DNA of 48,401 bases from Fidelibacterota bacterium (GTDB taxonomy: Bacteria > Fidelibacterota > UBA8477 > JABMPR01): the NCBI GenBank assembly GCA_018650795.1, contig JABIFG010000345.1, forward strand, positions 1-48,401, read 5' to 3'. The position numbers were made by a program, and so were the translations under genes. Each line of letters opens with the position of its first letter. Positions within the stretch are counted from its first letter, which is position 1. Of the stretch, positions 8,776 through 16,519 are shown piece after piece. The notes below the pieces were generated by a model. It was not told the origin of the DNA. It saw only the letters and a program-made list of their open reading frames with translations, and searched no databases.

Positions 8776-9195
8776 CTATGCCTCCTTTAAATAACCTTTG
8801 AGAGCTTCCAGATCAGATTCATCCAAAAGATCATCAGCATCTTCATAATATGTATAATAATTTTCGCCAATTAAATAATCCACACTCTGTTCATAGAGCG
8901 CCTGCTCCTCCTGGTCTTCTGTCAGAAACTCCTCGGTTTCCGTCCAGGAATATTCCCAACCCACCATAAACAGTTCACCACCTGGCAGGCTTGAGCTCAC
9001 ATTGTCTCTGGGAAACATCATTATCCCCACTATCACCAGTAGAATGGCGATTGGACTTGAATACAACGCTTTTCTTCGAGCAGCTCTTTTCTTAATACTG
9101 GAATGTGTTCCAGCAATAATAGCATCCATATCAAGTTGGCTATGTTCCACACTACTTGACAATTTATCCTTGATGAATTTTTCAGTTTTATCCAT
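8776..9195 (-). CDS. Putative anti-sigma factor, single-pass membrane protein
   Basis: About 139 aa. The N-terminal 40-odd residues are cytoplasmic-like and basic towards the membrane (KKRAARRKAL), then comes one hydrophobic segment (about residues 46-62) and a very acidic C-terminal domain rich in Glu, Asp and Tyr. No HxxxCxxC zinc motif is present, so it is not a classical ZAS anti-sigma factor. The function rests on topology and on overlapping the end of an ECF sigma gene. I chose ATG 9195 because AGGTGG sits at ideal distance; an in-frame GTG at 9201 is possible. Confidence 0.6.
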   Translation of the reverse strand: MDKTEKFIKDKLSSSVEHSQLDMDAIIAGTHSSIKKRAARRKALYSSPIAILLVIVGIMMFPRDNVSSSLPGGELFMVGWEYSWTETEEFLTEDQEEQALYEQSVDYLIGENYYTYYEDADDLLDESDLEALKGYLKEA

Positions 9196-9742
9196 CTTCA
9201 CCCACCTGTCGTTTTATATATGCTTCAATTCTTTTTTTAGCTTCATGAAAATGTACCTTCGCCGAATTTTCTGAACAGCCTACTGCCTTCGCAATCTGTG
9301 CAAACGGCAAATCCTGATAAATTCGTGCCACCACAACTGCATGCTGCCGGGGAGTCAGATAGGCCAGGCTATCTGCCAATAGTGCTGCATTAAATTCCTT
9401 CTCAGTATCCTGTACTGGATCCGATCCCGATATGAGTGTTTTGATCTCATCCAAAACAGATAGTCCCCAACGATTCCTTTTTTTCAAATGCGTATAAGAC
9501 AGATTGATGGCAATTCGGAATATCCAGGTTTTAACACTTGAGTTTCCTTTAAACTGATGACTCTTTTCCCAGACACGTACAAAAGTATCCTGCAAAATGT
9601 CCTGTGCATCCTCAGTATTTGATACAATCCTTAATATGAAATTGTATAACTCAGGAGAATAGTCCCGCATTAGTTGATTAAAAGCCCTGGAATCACGGCT
9701 TTGAACCTTTTCAAATAGCACAATGTCAGGCTTCTTCATCAT
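9188..9742 (-). CDS. ECF-family RNA polymerase sigma factor
   Basis: About 184 aa, the usual ECF length. Sigma region 2 is clear: a YNFILRIVSNTEDAQDILQD helix, then TFVRVWEKSHQFKG and KTWIFRIAINLSYTHLKKR, the core-binding and -10-recognition part. Region 4 begins near LTPRQHAVVVARIYQDLPF and ends with a helix-turn-helix whose recognition part is CSENSAKVHFHEAKKR. Region 3 is missing, as in ECF factors. It probably directs its own operon (putative anti-sigma, Spy-like protein, lipoprotein) in response to envelope stress. Starts at 9745 (GTG), 9742 or 9739 are possible; none has a clear ribosome site. Confidence 0.9.
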   Translation of the reverse strand: MMKKPDIVLFEKVQSRDSRAFNQLMRDYSPELYNFILRIVSNTEDAQDILQDTFVRVWEKSHQFKGNSSVKTWIFRIAINLSYTHLKKRNRWGLSVLDEIKTLISGSDPVQDTEKEFNAALLADSLAYLTPRQHAVVVARIYQDLPFAQIAKAVGCSENSAKVHFHEAKKRIEAYIKRQVGEDG

Positions 9743-9795
9743 CACTTGGGCTTTAGATACATGTGACTAGCAAAAGGTTAAGGAGGAGGATAAGC

Positions 9796-11400
9796 TTAGT
9801 TATCAAAAGTCCAGATAATTGACAGATAACGAAAACGTGAATTGGGAATCTGGTTGGCCATTATCGAGAATTCCTGGTTCCAGGAGATGGATCCATATTG
9901 AGACCATAGTTGGTCATGGAGTATATTTTGATCGGTGAAGCTGACAATTACTGTACTTACCTGTCCCGAGATCGTATAGTTAAGGAGATGGAGCATATCC
10001 TCTCCCTCGTAAACTGAGCTTGATATTTGAAAATTATCAGAGTCCAGCAGACCCAATTGTGTATCCAGTAAGTGTTTCCCCCATATTTTTAGATGACTAT
10101 GCAATGCATCATCAAAAAGATTAATCTTCTGAGTCACTTCCCAATTGATGTACTTTTCAGAGAACACCCAGTCCTGAGGATTATTTACAACGGCTCCACC
10201 TATCAGTCCATCCATTCGCCATGGGAACGTAAAGTGACCCTGACCCGAATATCCAGAGATACCCACACCATCATCATCTCCAGTCCAGGTACTCAATGAC
10301 AATTTGATGTTTGATAAGCTAAGCCCTGCTGTTAATTCTTGAATCCCGGTGATGGAAATTTTGGGATCCCATATGCGTTCTTCCATCAGCTGATGGGTCT
10401 TAAAGCCGAACTGAAATACACCACGCTGATACTGCATATTAATTTTTGGGAATAGAGGTGTTTTGCCGAGGCTCTTGATACCTACTTCGACCTGGAAATT
10501 CGCTCCACTCCATTTGGGTAAAGTGAACTCTGCAAACTGTTGTGCCCGTTTGTTGCCACCATATTGTTTGGAAACCACACCCACTTTCAAGTTGGCAGGT
10601 GCTAAACCAAACAACCCGAATCCATGACTTAGGTAAGCTAGAGTAGAAAGTGATTTTCTTTCACCTCCAGACCAACTCCATACCCCACCCTGAACCCAGG
10701 CAAAAAGCTCAGATCCAAAGGAATTCGAATCGATGTTGCCCCACTCAAAGCTTCCATCCCACCGATCGGAACGGATCTGGGGAATATCATCAAAGTACCA
10801 GGCTGATAAACTATCCTGATCGAGCATGTAAAGTGGATTCACCTGATGATCATAGCCTGCCTCTATTTGGAAATACTGATCATCTTTGACCGTGTTAGCC
10901 TGAAATCTATGTCTTTGTTCATCATAGACAGTCACATCCAATACACGCGGATGTGATCTCAGTTTTGAGGTCCAACCATAGCGGCTTACTTCATCCAGAC
11001 TGTTGTGATACCACAGGGTAAAATCCTTGAAAACACCATCTCCCTGTCTGTAATTCACCAGGGTTGAAGCAGCTGTAGTATCTGCAGGAGCCGTAAGGAC
11101 AGGATGCATTTGATCCCACAGACTCACCCCTCTTTCCAGAGGTATCCACCCCTGCCGATCTGTATTGAAAGGCTCTCCTGTCAAAGGTGATATGCCTGTC
11201 AGATTTCTCCAGTCATCTAACACGACGGCTTTTACGCCAAAGGGGCGATAAAATTGAAGATGCCCCCAGGTTCCACTCACAGCCCCGAAATCTGGATAGG
11301 TATTTCTAACAACAGCGAAGTGATCCAATTGTGCAAATGACCATAATGGCAGGCAAACCAGGCTCAATAAAACAAGTCTATATTTAGCCCGCATGCTCAT
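9796..11400 (-). CDS. Outer-membrane beta-barrel protein next to an ECF S component
   Basis: About 534 aa from ATG 11400. The N-terminus is a signal peptide (RAKYR, hydrophobic core, cleavage near SFAQ). The mature protein has many alternating aromatic/hydrophobic strands and ends in YLSIIWTFDN, consistent with a barrel, though no family is recognised. No TonB box or plug domain is seen. The start overlaps the stop of the ECF S-component gene by 4 bp (ATGA), so the two are translationally coupled. A longer in-frame reading to 11535 lies inside that gene and lacks a signal peptide, so I rejected it. An outer-membrane channel for the same substrate is a reasonable inference. Confidence 0.65.
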   Translation of the reverse strand: MSMRAKYRLVLLSLVCLPLWSFAQLDHFAVVRNTYPDFGAVSGTWGHLQFYRPFGVKAVVLDDWRNLTGISPLTGEPFNTDRQGWIPLERGVSLWDQMHPVLTAPADTTAASTLVNYRQGDGVFKDFTLWYHNSLDEVSRYGWTSKLRSHPRVLDVTVYDEQRHRFQANTVKDDQYFQIEAGYDHQVNPLYMLDQDSLSAWYFDDIPQIRSDRWDGSFEWGNIDSNSFGSELFAWVQGGVWSWSGGERKSLSTLAYLSHGFGLFGLAPANLKVGVVSKQYGGNKRAQQFAEFTLPKWSGANFQVEVGIKSLGKTPLFPKINMQYQRGVFQFGFKTHQLMEERIWDPKISITGIQELTAGLSLSNIKLSLSTWTGDDDGVGISGYSGQGHFTFPWRMDGLIGGAVVNNPQDWVFSEKYINWEVTQKINLFDDALHSHLKIWGKHLLDTQLGLLDSDNFQISSSVYEGEDMLHLLNYTISGQVSTVIVSFTDQNILHDQLWSQYGSISWNQEFSIMANQIPNSRFRYLSIIWTFDN

Positions 11401-11966
11401 CCGCCCATCAAGCCATGCATTTCGAGTTGTCGATTGACCAACTCCACAAGACCAGGGCCGAAAAGACCAAACAGGATAGTGTTTGAAACAAGGTGCATAA
11501 CAAAAAAGATTAGACCTGTAGTGAGAGTTGCCCAAATCGTCCCCTCTATCATACCAGAGCTAAGCGGAAAACTCAGAGCAGTGAGAAGGTCATAAACCAA
11601 CGTTAAAACGAATCCCACTAGCCCGAGACTGGTTGAAAAAATCAAATAATTCTGGCGACGATGAAACACGCTGGACAGAACACCACCTGAGAACCCGCTC
11701 AATCCAACACTAAGAATCTGGAAAGCGTATAGAATGGGGAATCCCAGACCGGAGCCAATGGGATTTAAAGCTGAAAAAATAGCTTCCCCCACCATGGCCA
11801 CAATGAGACCTCGTCTGGGACCAAGTGCCACACCCCCCAGAAAGGCAGAAAGTATGATTAATTCAAGGTTGGGAATTAGCGCGAAAACCATACCTACGGT
11901 TACTATGAGACCCGTCCATAAGGACATCAATGCAAATCGTCGATAATCTAAAAGGGATAATTCCAT
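11397..11966 (-). CDS. Probable ECF-transporter substrate-binding (S) component
   Basis: About 189 aa, nearly all hydrophobic, with five to six predicted membrane segments. The segment IPNLELIILSAFLGGVALGP followed by RRGLIVAMVGEA resembles the helix pair of energy-coupling-factor S components, which bind vitamins or metals and dock on a shared ATPase/T module. No such A or T genes are in the window, so it would rely on a module encoded elsewhere. I chose ATG 11966, 8 bp after the YhaM-like stop; an ATG at 12002 would overlap that gene by 29 bp. The substrate cannot be told. The 4-bp overlap with a barrel gene suggests a two-membrane uptake route. Confidence 0.6.
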   Translation of the reverse strand: MELSLLDYRRFALMSLWTGLIVTVGMVFALIPNLELIILSAFLGGVALGPRRGLIVAMVGEAIFSALNPIGSGLGFPILYAFQILSVGLSGFSGGVLSSVFHRRQNYLIFSTSLGLVGFVLTLVYDLLTALSFPLSSGMIEGTIWATLTTGLIFFVMHLVSNTILFGLFGPGLVELVNRQLEMHGLMGG

Positions 11967-11973
11967 GAATAAT

Positions 11974-12951
11974 TTAGACGTCCTGATCGTCCCCAAGTTC
12001 ACCTTTTAAAAGTGGAATGCGGAAATAATTAAAGCGATTTGTCCAGGCACCTGGTCCACCGTCTGATTCAAGAACTTCTTTCATCATATTCATACGTGCA
12101 TCCAATTCATCAATGTGATGCAGCAGTAATGCTTCTTTAAATTTTGGACGTTTAGGTGATTGCCATTCGTATTTGCCCTGGTGAGACAGGATCATATGCT
12201 CAACCTTGAGTTGCAACTCCCGGGGAAATCCATCTATCCCTGCCATAGCTTCCCTTGCCAGATCACGTCCCAGGACGATATGTCCCAATAATTGACCAAC
12301 ATCAGTATAGCCGGGTTGTTCAGCAGGATTCAATTCAACAATTTTACCGATATCATGGAGCAGGATTCCAGTCAGGAGTAAATCTCCATCCACTTCATAG
12401 TGTTTCGCTAGCTGAACTCCAATTTTTGCCATGGATAAGACATGTTCGAGAAAACCACCTAGCCAGGCATGGTGCAATTTCATCGAGGCTGGATGCTTTT
12501 TAATGATATCTGCATTTTCTTTATAGATGCTGCTAATCAGAGATTTGAGATGACTATTCTTCATCTCTTTGATAATCTTGGCCAATTCACGCCACATCTG
12601 ATTTACTTTATATTTGGTGCTGGGAATCAATTTGGAAAGATCAAAGCCAAACTCAGCATGCTTCTCAGGTGAAGCCTTCCCAATATCTTCTACTTCAAGC
12701 TGGAGCTGTTCACGATAAAGGCTCACGCGACCCTTCACCACCACTGCATCCCCTTCATCAAATGATTTTTCGAAAGCGGGCACATTTTCCCACACTTTTG
12801 CTTCAATTGTACCTGTGTTGTCCTGTAAGTCAAGCTGCAGATAGGGATGATTTGTCCGGGTACTCCTGAGGTGTTTTTCACGAACCAGAAAAAATCCCTG
12901 AATCAGGGAATTTTTACGAAAATTTTTTATCCTGGTGATTTTGGCTTTCAT
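11974..12951 (-). CDS. yhaM: YhaM-type 3'-5' exoribonuclease (OB-fold plus HD domain)
   Basis: A 325-aa protein with the two-domain layout of YhaM nucleases. Residues 1-90 form an OB-type nucleic-acid-binding domain (LDLQDNTGTIEAKVW, then VVVKGRVSLYREQLQLEV). The HD phosphohydrolase domain follows: HHAWLGGFLEHVLSMA with His170, the metal-binding HD pair His199-Asp200 in LLHDIGK, and a late ILSHQGKYEW with another ligand histidine. Length and motifs match the family, which degrades RNA and DNA 3' to 5'. An AGGAAGG site precedes the ATG. It opens the minus-strand run ending at 7278; coupling to transport genes may be incidental. Confidence 0.85.
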   Translation of the reverse strand: MKAKITRIKNFRKNSLIQGFFLVREKHLRSTRTNHPYLQLDLQDNTGTIEAKVWENVPAFEKSFDEGDAVVVKGRVSLYREQLQLEVEDIGKASPEKHAEFGFDLSKLIPSTKYKVNQMWRELAKIIKEMKNSHLKSLISSIYKENADIIKKHPASMKLHHAWLGGFLEHVLSMAKIGVQLAKHYEVDGDLLLTGILLHDIGKIVELNPAEQPGYTDVGQLLGHIVLGRDLAREAMAGIDGFPRELQLKVEHMILSHQGKYEWQSPKRPKFKEALLLHHIDELDARMNMMKEVLESDGGPGAWTNRFNYFRIPLLKGELGDDQDV

Positions 12952-13197
12952 GTAAGAAACTACCTTCCTGCTAATGCTCTGGGAACAGTTTAATTATTTT
13001 TAATTGTGAGACAAATCCAATGCTTAAGGTCGTGGTTTGCACCTCCTTGATTAAACTGGGTCCACCTAACTGGTTTTGTTTGTTCATATTCTAAGAAATT
13101 TCGAAACTTCAATCAAGCAGAATTACGTTTACAATTTTTTGCAACAAGCAGGGATTGTTGGAAAACTTCAGGTTTCGGGAACACTTCGACCAGACCT

Positions 13198-13249
13198 GGA
13201 CATTGAGGTTCTCGAAATGTCCTCCCGACCTAAATGGAATGGTTTCGAG
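13198..13249. repeat. Nested inverted repeats
   Basis: GGACATT (13198-13204) pairs with AATGTCC (13216-13222), and CTCGAAA (13211-13217) pairs with TTTCGAG (13243-13249). The two pairings overlap and are mutually exclusive. They lie immediately left of the 36-nt repeat copy. Confidence 0.45.
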
Positions 13250-13284
13250 AGCACTTCGATGAACTCAATATAACACCTCAGCCA
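13249..13284 (+). repeat. 36-nt dispersed repeat, copy 2
   Basis: It begins GAGCACTTCGAT and ends ATAACACCTCAGCCA, matching the reverse complement of 107-142 at 32 of 36 positions with only transitions differing. Confidence 0.6.
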
Positions 13285-13462
13285 CCAATCAGGTCTGGAC
13301 ATTGCATCCCAGATCGTAGCCTGAATCCCTCCAACGGCGGCTGTTTGGGCAATGACTGGAGGTTCCTTGTCAGGTCGTAATTCACAAAACGAAGACTGAT
13401 CGTAATGTCCGTTTGACCACGATCGAACAAGATAGAATATTGATTATTACTTGGTGAATAAA

Positions 13463-13484
13463 AGGGAGCTTATCATTGCTCCCT
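13463..13484 (-). terminator. Terminator-like hairpin overlapping the mobA stop
   Basis: AGGGAGC (13463-13469) pairs with GCTCCCT (13478-13484). Read on the minus strand, the stem is followed by TTTATTCA. The mobA stop codon lies in the loop side, so the hairpin starts within the last codons of the gene. Confidence 0.6.
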
Positions 13485-14054
13485 GAGAAAGGTCTCGTAG
13501 TCCTTAGTACTATTTAGGTTTTCCAAGGGCATTTCGTCCTTCATAGGGAAAAAATATACGGGGCAGCGTTTTATAGCCCGATGAATCGCATACTCTCCTT
13601 CATCCATGGCAGTCCGAAAGATGGGGATGCAATTCTTGCTATAAAAAGCGAACAGAGGTTCCTGTCGTCCATCAATGCAAACAGGAATGACAGCTAACAC
13701 ATGATCCAGTCGTGATCTCATCTTTTCCACCAGGGACATGTCGATGGATGGGATATCCACTGCTACTACAAAATTGTATTCCGTTCGAGACGCATTGAGC
13801 ACCGAGGTCAAGCCTTCCAGGGGACCTCTGCCTTCATGTTGATCTTTGACCACAGGCAGATTAAGATAAGCCAGTTTTTCTGGATCATTGGCTGAGATGA
13901 TTACATCCTGGAAATACTGCTTCAATATCCGGACCTGACGATCAAGGAGTTGTTCATTACCAACCTTTAGAAATCGTTTATCTTTGCCCATGCGCTTGGC
14001 ACCACCACCAGCAAGAATGATAGCTGTGCAGGATTTGCATGGAGATGTATTCAT
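13473..14054 (-). CDS. mobA: Molybdenum cofactor guanylyltransferase (MobA-like)
   Basis: A 193-aa nucleotidyltransferase expected to join GMP to molybdopterin, giving the guanine dinucleotide form of Moco. The signature loop LAGGGAKRMGKDK sits at residues 14-26. Later come GPLEG near 83-87, the metal-site segment VAVDIPSID (usually CDMP in the family, here VDIP), EPLFAFY, and a C-terminal LNSTKDYE matching the family's NxNTPxD region. The start lies 3 bp after the upstream thioredoxin-domain gene's stop, so the two are co-transcribed. No other Moco gene is in the window. A related nucleotidyltransferase of the NTP_transf_3 group is the alternative. Confidence 0.85.
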   Translation of the reverse strand: MNTSPCKSCTAIILAGGGAKRMGKDKRFLKVGNEQLLDRQVRILKQYFQDVIISANDPEKLAYLNLPVVKDQHEGRGPLEGLTSVLNASRTEYNFVVAVDIPSIDMSLVEKMRSRLDHVLAVIPVCIDGRQEPLFAFYSKNCIPIFRTAMDEGEYAIHRAIKRCPVYFFPMKDEMPLENLNSTKDYETFLREQ

Positions 14055-14057
14055 CTG

Positions 14058-16187
14058 CTAATCTCTGGATGCTTTCTGGAGTGTTTCTTCCAGTGAGACC
14101 AAATCTGTTTCAGGATATTGACAGGCATAATTCTCACAAATATAAACAGTTAATCCCCCATCAATAGCTTTTTGGTAAGACAGGAATCCAGAAATTTCCT
14201 CAATAGCTTCAAAAGCCTTGTTGGGTCGGTATAGAAGCAGTTTAAAAGGATCATAATATTTTCGAAGCACCTTCGTTGCAGCACTAAGATCCTTGATATC
14301 ACCTGCAATCACTATCTCTTTGCTGCCATTCACATGGGCTTGAACACTTTGGAGAAGCGCAGAAAATCCACGTGGAGCTCTTGCCACCTGCTCTGCGAAG
14401 ATGCTTCCAATACTCCTGGAAAGCGTTTCCCATGCTGGAATTTCTGCTAGCCTGCCCAGGTAATACAAGTTTTCAGCGGCTACTGAGTTGCCAGAGGGAA
14501 TCGCTCCATCATAAATTTCCTTTTGACGGATAAACAACTCCGTATCATTCGCATCGGTAAAGAAAAATCCAGCTTCATCAGCATCCCAAAATTTCTCAAT
14601 CTGAGTTTTCTGTAGTTGAATAGCCAGCTTTAGGTATTCAGGGTCAAACGAGGTTTCGTAGAAATATCTGAAGCCCTGGATGATGAAACTATAGTCATCA
14701 AGAAACCCTTCAATTCTATTATCACCGGATTCGGGCATGTGCAAAACCTGAGCTCCATCCCGGACAATCTGATCCCTAAGATATTCAGCCAACTCAGTAG
14801 CGGCTGCTTGATATCGCAGATCTCCTGAGGCAGTGGCAGCCCTGGAAAGTGCTCCCAAGGTGAGACCATTCCAGTCCGCCAGAATTTTATTATCCAGGCC
14901 AGGATGAATTCTGTTCTCCCTGATCTGGTACAATTTTTTACGCAAATCAATCCACTCAGAGTTATTAATTAATTCATCATAATCCATTTGGGAGTCAATA
15001 TCGAAAATGTTCAACCCAGAGGGTTTTCTGCTAGCCTCATCGTCAAAATTTCCTTTGACTTCAAGACCAAATACCGGGGCATACTTTGAGAGCTGGTCTT
15101 GGCCCATGACGTCTAGGAGCTCCTCCCAGGACCAAACATAAAATTTTCCTTCTTCGCCCTCACTATCAGCATCTTCAGCTGAGTAATAAGCTCCATCAGG
15201 TGATTTCAGCTTGTCGGTGAGATAGAGAAATATCTCTTCCATAGTTTGCAGGAATAATGGGTCACGACTCAACTCCCAGGCTTCAGTATAGGCCAGTAAG
15301 AGATTGGCCTGATCATAAAGCATTTTCTCAAAATGAGGGACATGCCATTTTGAATCTGTGCTGTATCGATGAAAGCCAAAACCAATATGATCAAATATGC
15401 CCCCAAGTCGCATTTGCCTTAGACTGTGGAGTGCCATATCCGAGATACTTGTATCACCTGTACGATGTCCTTCCCTGAGCAAAAACACCAAATTGTGGGG
15501 TGAGGGAAATTTTGGGGCAGTACCAAACCCACCCTCAACCGGGTCAAAATTGCTCTTGAAGTCGAAGCTGGCTTGATTCAGGACATCTTCCCCCAATATC
15601 TGACCACTCCCAGTAGTTTTTTGTTGTTGAAGCGCATTTACAATCTGATCTGCTGCTTGGTCAATCTCTTCTCGTTGTGTATTCCAGGCTTCAGTAATTC
15701 TGGGTAATAAATCCAGCATACCTATTCTCCCTGGAGCGGATTCTTTTGGAAAATAGGTTCCTGCAAAAAAAGGTCGCTTATCAGGACTCATTATGATAGT
15801 GAGAGGCCAGCCGCCGCGTCCGACAAGCGTCATTGCTGCTGCCATATATAGTTGGTCGATATCAGGGCGTTCTTCCCGGTCAACCTTAATGCAGACATAA
15901 TTCTCATTCATTAGTCTGGCCACGGCCTCATCCTCGAATGATTCATGGGCCATCACATGACACCAATGACAGGTTGAGTAGCCAATGGAAAGAAATATAG
16001 GTTTATCCTCACGGCGAGCCTTTTCAAAGGCTTCCTCTCCCCACGGATACCAATCAACCGGGTTGTGTGCATGTTGGAGTAAATAAGGACTTGATGACTT
16101 TATGAGACGATTTGTATGGGCATGGGATCCGTGCATTGAATCTCCCTGGCAAGATATGATGAGCACTAATATGCTTATAATAAACAT
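14058..16187 (-). CDS. YyaL/SSP411-type thioredoxin-domain protein, possibly a lipoprotein
   Basis: About 709 aa. The N-terminal thioredoxin-like domain carries [20 protein letters not shown] and the redox-type motif CHWC at residues 73-76. The rest resembles the alpha/alpha barrel of N-acylglucosamine 2-epimerase-like proteins, with [39 protein letters not shown] and [19 protein letters not shown]. This is the full architecture of the widespread YyaL/spermatogenesis-associated-20 family, whose reaction is not settled. From ATG 16187 the start encodes a hydrophobic run ending in LIISC, a possible lipobox. ATG 16136 is the alternative; it has a good GGGAGA site and gives a 692-aa cytoplasmic form. 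The stretch upstream to 16277 is not supported as coding. Confidence 0.8.
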   Translation of the reverse strand: MFIISILVLIISCQGDSMHGSHAHTNRLIKSSSPYLLQHAHNPVDWYPWGEEAFEKARREDKPIFLSIGYSTCHWCHVMAHESFEDEAVARLMNENYVCIKVDREERPDIDQLYMAAAMTLVGRGGWPLTIIMSPDKRPFFAGTYFPKESAPGRIGMLDLLPRITEAWNTQREEIDQAADQIVNALQQQKTTGSGQILGEDVLNQASFDFKSNFDPVEGGFGTAPKFPSPHNLVFLLREGHRTGDTSISDMALHSLRQMRLGGIFDHIGFGFHRYSTDSKWHVPHFEKMLYDQANLLLAYTEAWELSRDPLFLQTMEEIFLYLTDKLKSPDGAYYSAEDADSEGEEGKFYVWSWEELLDVMGQDQLSKYAPVFGLEVKGNFDDEASRKPSGLNIFDIDSQMDYDELINNSEWIDLRKKLYQIRENRIHPGLDNKILADWNGLTLGALSRAATASGDLRYQAAATELAEYLRDQIVRDGAQVLHMPESGDNRIEGFLDDYSFIIQGFRYFYETSFDPEYLKLAIQLQKTQIEKFWDADEAGFFFTDANDTELFIRQKEIYDGAIPSGNSVAAENLYYLGRLAEIPAWETLSRSIGSIFAEQVARAPRGFSALLQSVQAHVNGSKEIVIAGDIKDLSAATKVLRKYYDPFKLLLYRPNKAFEAIEEISGFLSYQKAIDGGLTVYICENYACQYPETDLVSLEETLQKASRD

Positions 16188-16354
16188 AAGGTTATGAGAT
16201 CTTTTTAAACATATGTAAGATATCTGACATGTGAGCAATATATTCCCAAACAGAATCAATGCGATTGTTATTGTCACAATTGTCGTGCTTGCGATATGTG
16301 GGATTTTGCATGGTCACTTTGTTAGTGGTATTTAAATTGTTCATTGCATATAGA

Positions 16355-16410
16355 AGAGAAGTTTTATTCCGACGATTTTTGGCTATCTCGATGGAATTTA
16401 TTACTTCTCT
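16355..16410. repeat. Imperfect inverted repeat
   Basis: AGAGAAGT (16355-16362) pairs with ACTTCTCT (16403-16410), and ATTCC (16366-16370) with GGAAT (16393-16397), with a 22-nt loop. It lies just upstream of the predicted promoter of the plus-strand chaperone gene, so an operator role is possible. Confidence 0.45.
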
Positions 16411-16429
16411 AATTCAGCATGAGCCACCC

Positions 16430-16458
16430 TTGCAACCCCTTGTGTGTCAAACTATATT
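16430..16458 (+). promoter_or_regulatory. Sigma70-like promoter of the PpiD-like gene
   Basis: TTGCAA at 16430-16435 and TATATT at 16453-16458 are separated by exactly 17 bp. The predicted transcription start is near 16465, leaving a leader of about 55 nt before the AGGAGG site and the ATG at 16520. Confidence 0.5.
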
Positions 16459-16519
16459 GGGCGGCTTTTTTTAAATCCAATTTTTTTTATACGCAAAGTT
16501 GCGCAGGAGGAATAACAAA

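Larger units (their letters stand above)
12952..13472. other. 521-bp gene-free region with decayed repeats
   Basis: No credible gene on either strand. It contains copy 2 of the 36-nt repeat, an inverted pair GGACATT/AATGTCC at 13198-13204 and 13216-13222, a second pair CTCGAAA/TTTCGAG at 13211-13217 and 13243-13249, and two copies of CTGGACATTG (near 13196 and 13295). CCTCCA/TGGAGG around 13328-13362 could form another small stem. It looks like remnants of several short repeats between two minus-strand operons. Confidence 0.6.
16188..16519. other. Divergent intergenic region
   Basis: 332 bp between the minus-strand thioredoxin-domain gene and the plus-strand chaperone gene. It holds a long imperfect inverted repeat and a good promoter candidate, both listed separately. 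T-runs at about 16465 and 16480 lie within the predicted leader of the plus-strand gene. No gene is seen. Confidence 0.6.

Noticed and set aside
8776-9195. Classical zinc-binding anti-sigma (ZAS) domain
   Set aside because: No HxxxCxxC motif and no cysteine at all in the protein; the anti-sigma call rests on topology and context only.
11401-11535. 45-residue N-terminal extension of the outer-membrane barrel protein
   Set aside because: It lies wholly within the ECF S-component gene and would hide a clear signal peptide.
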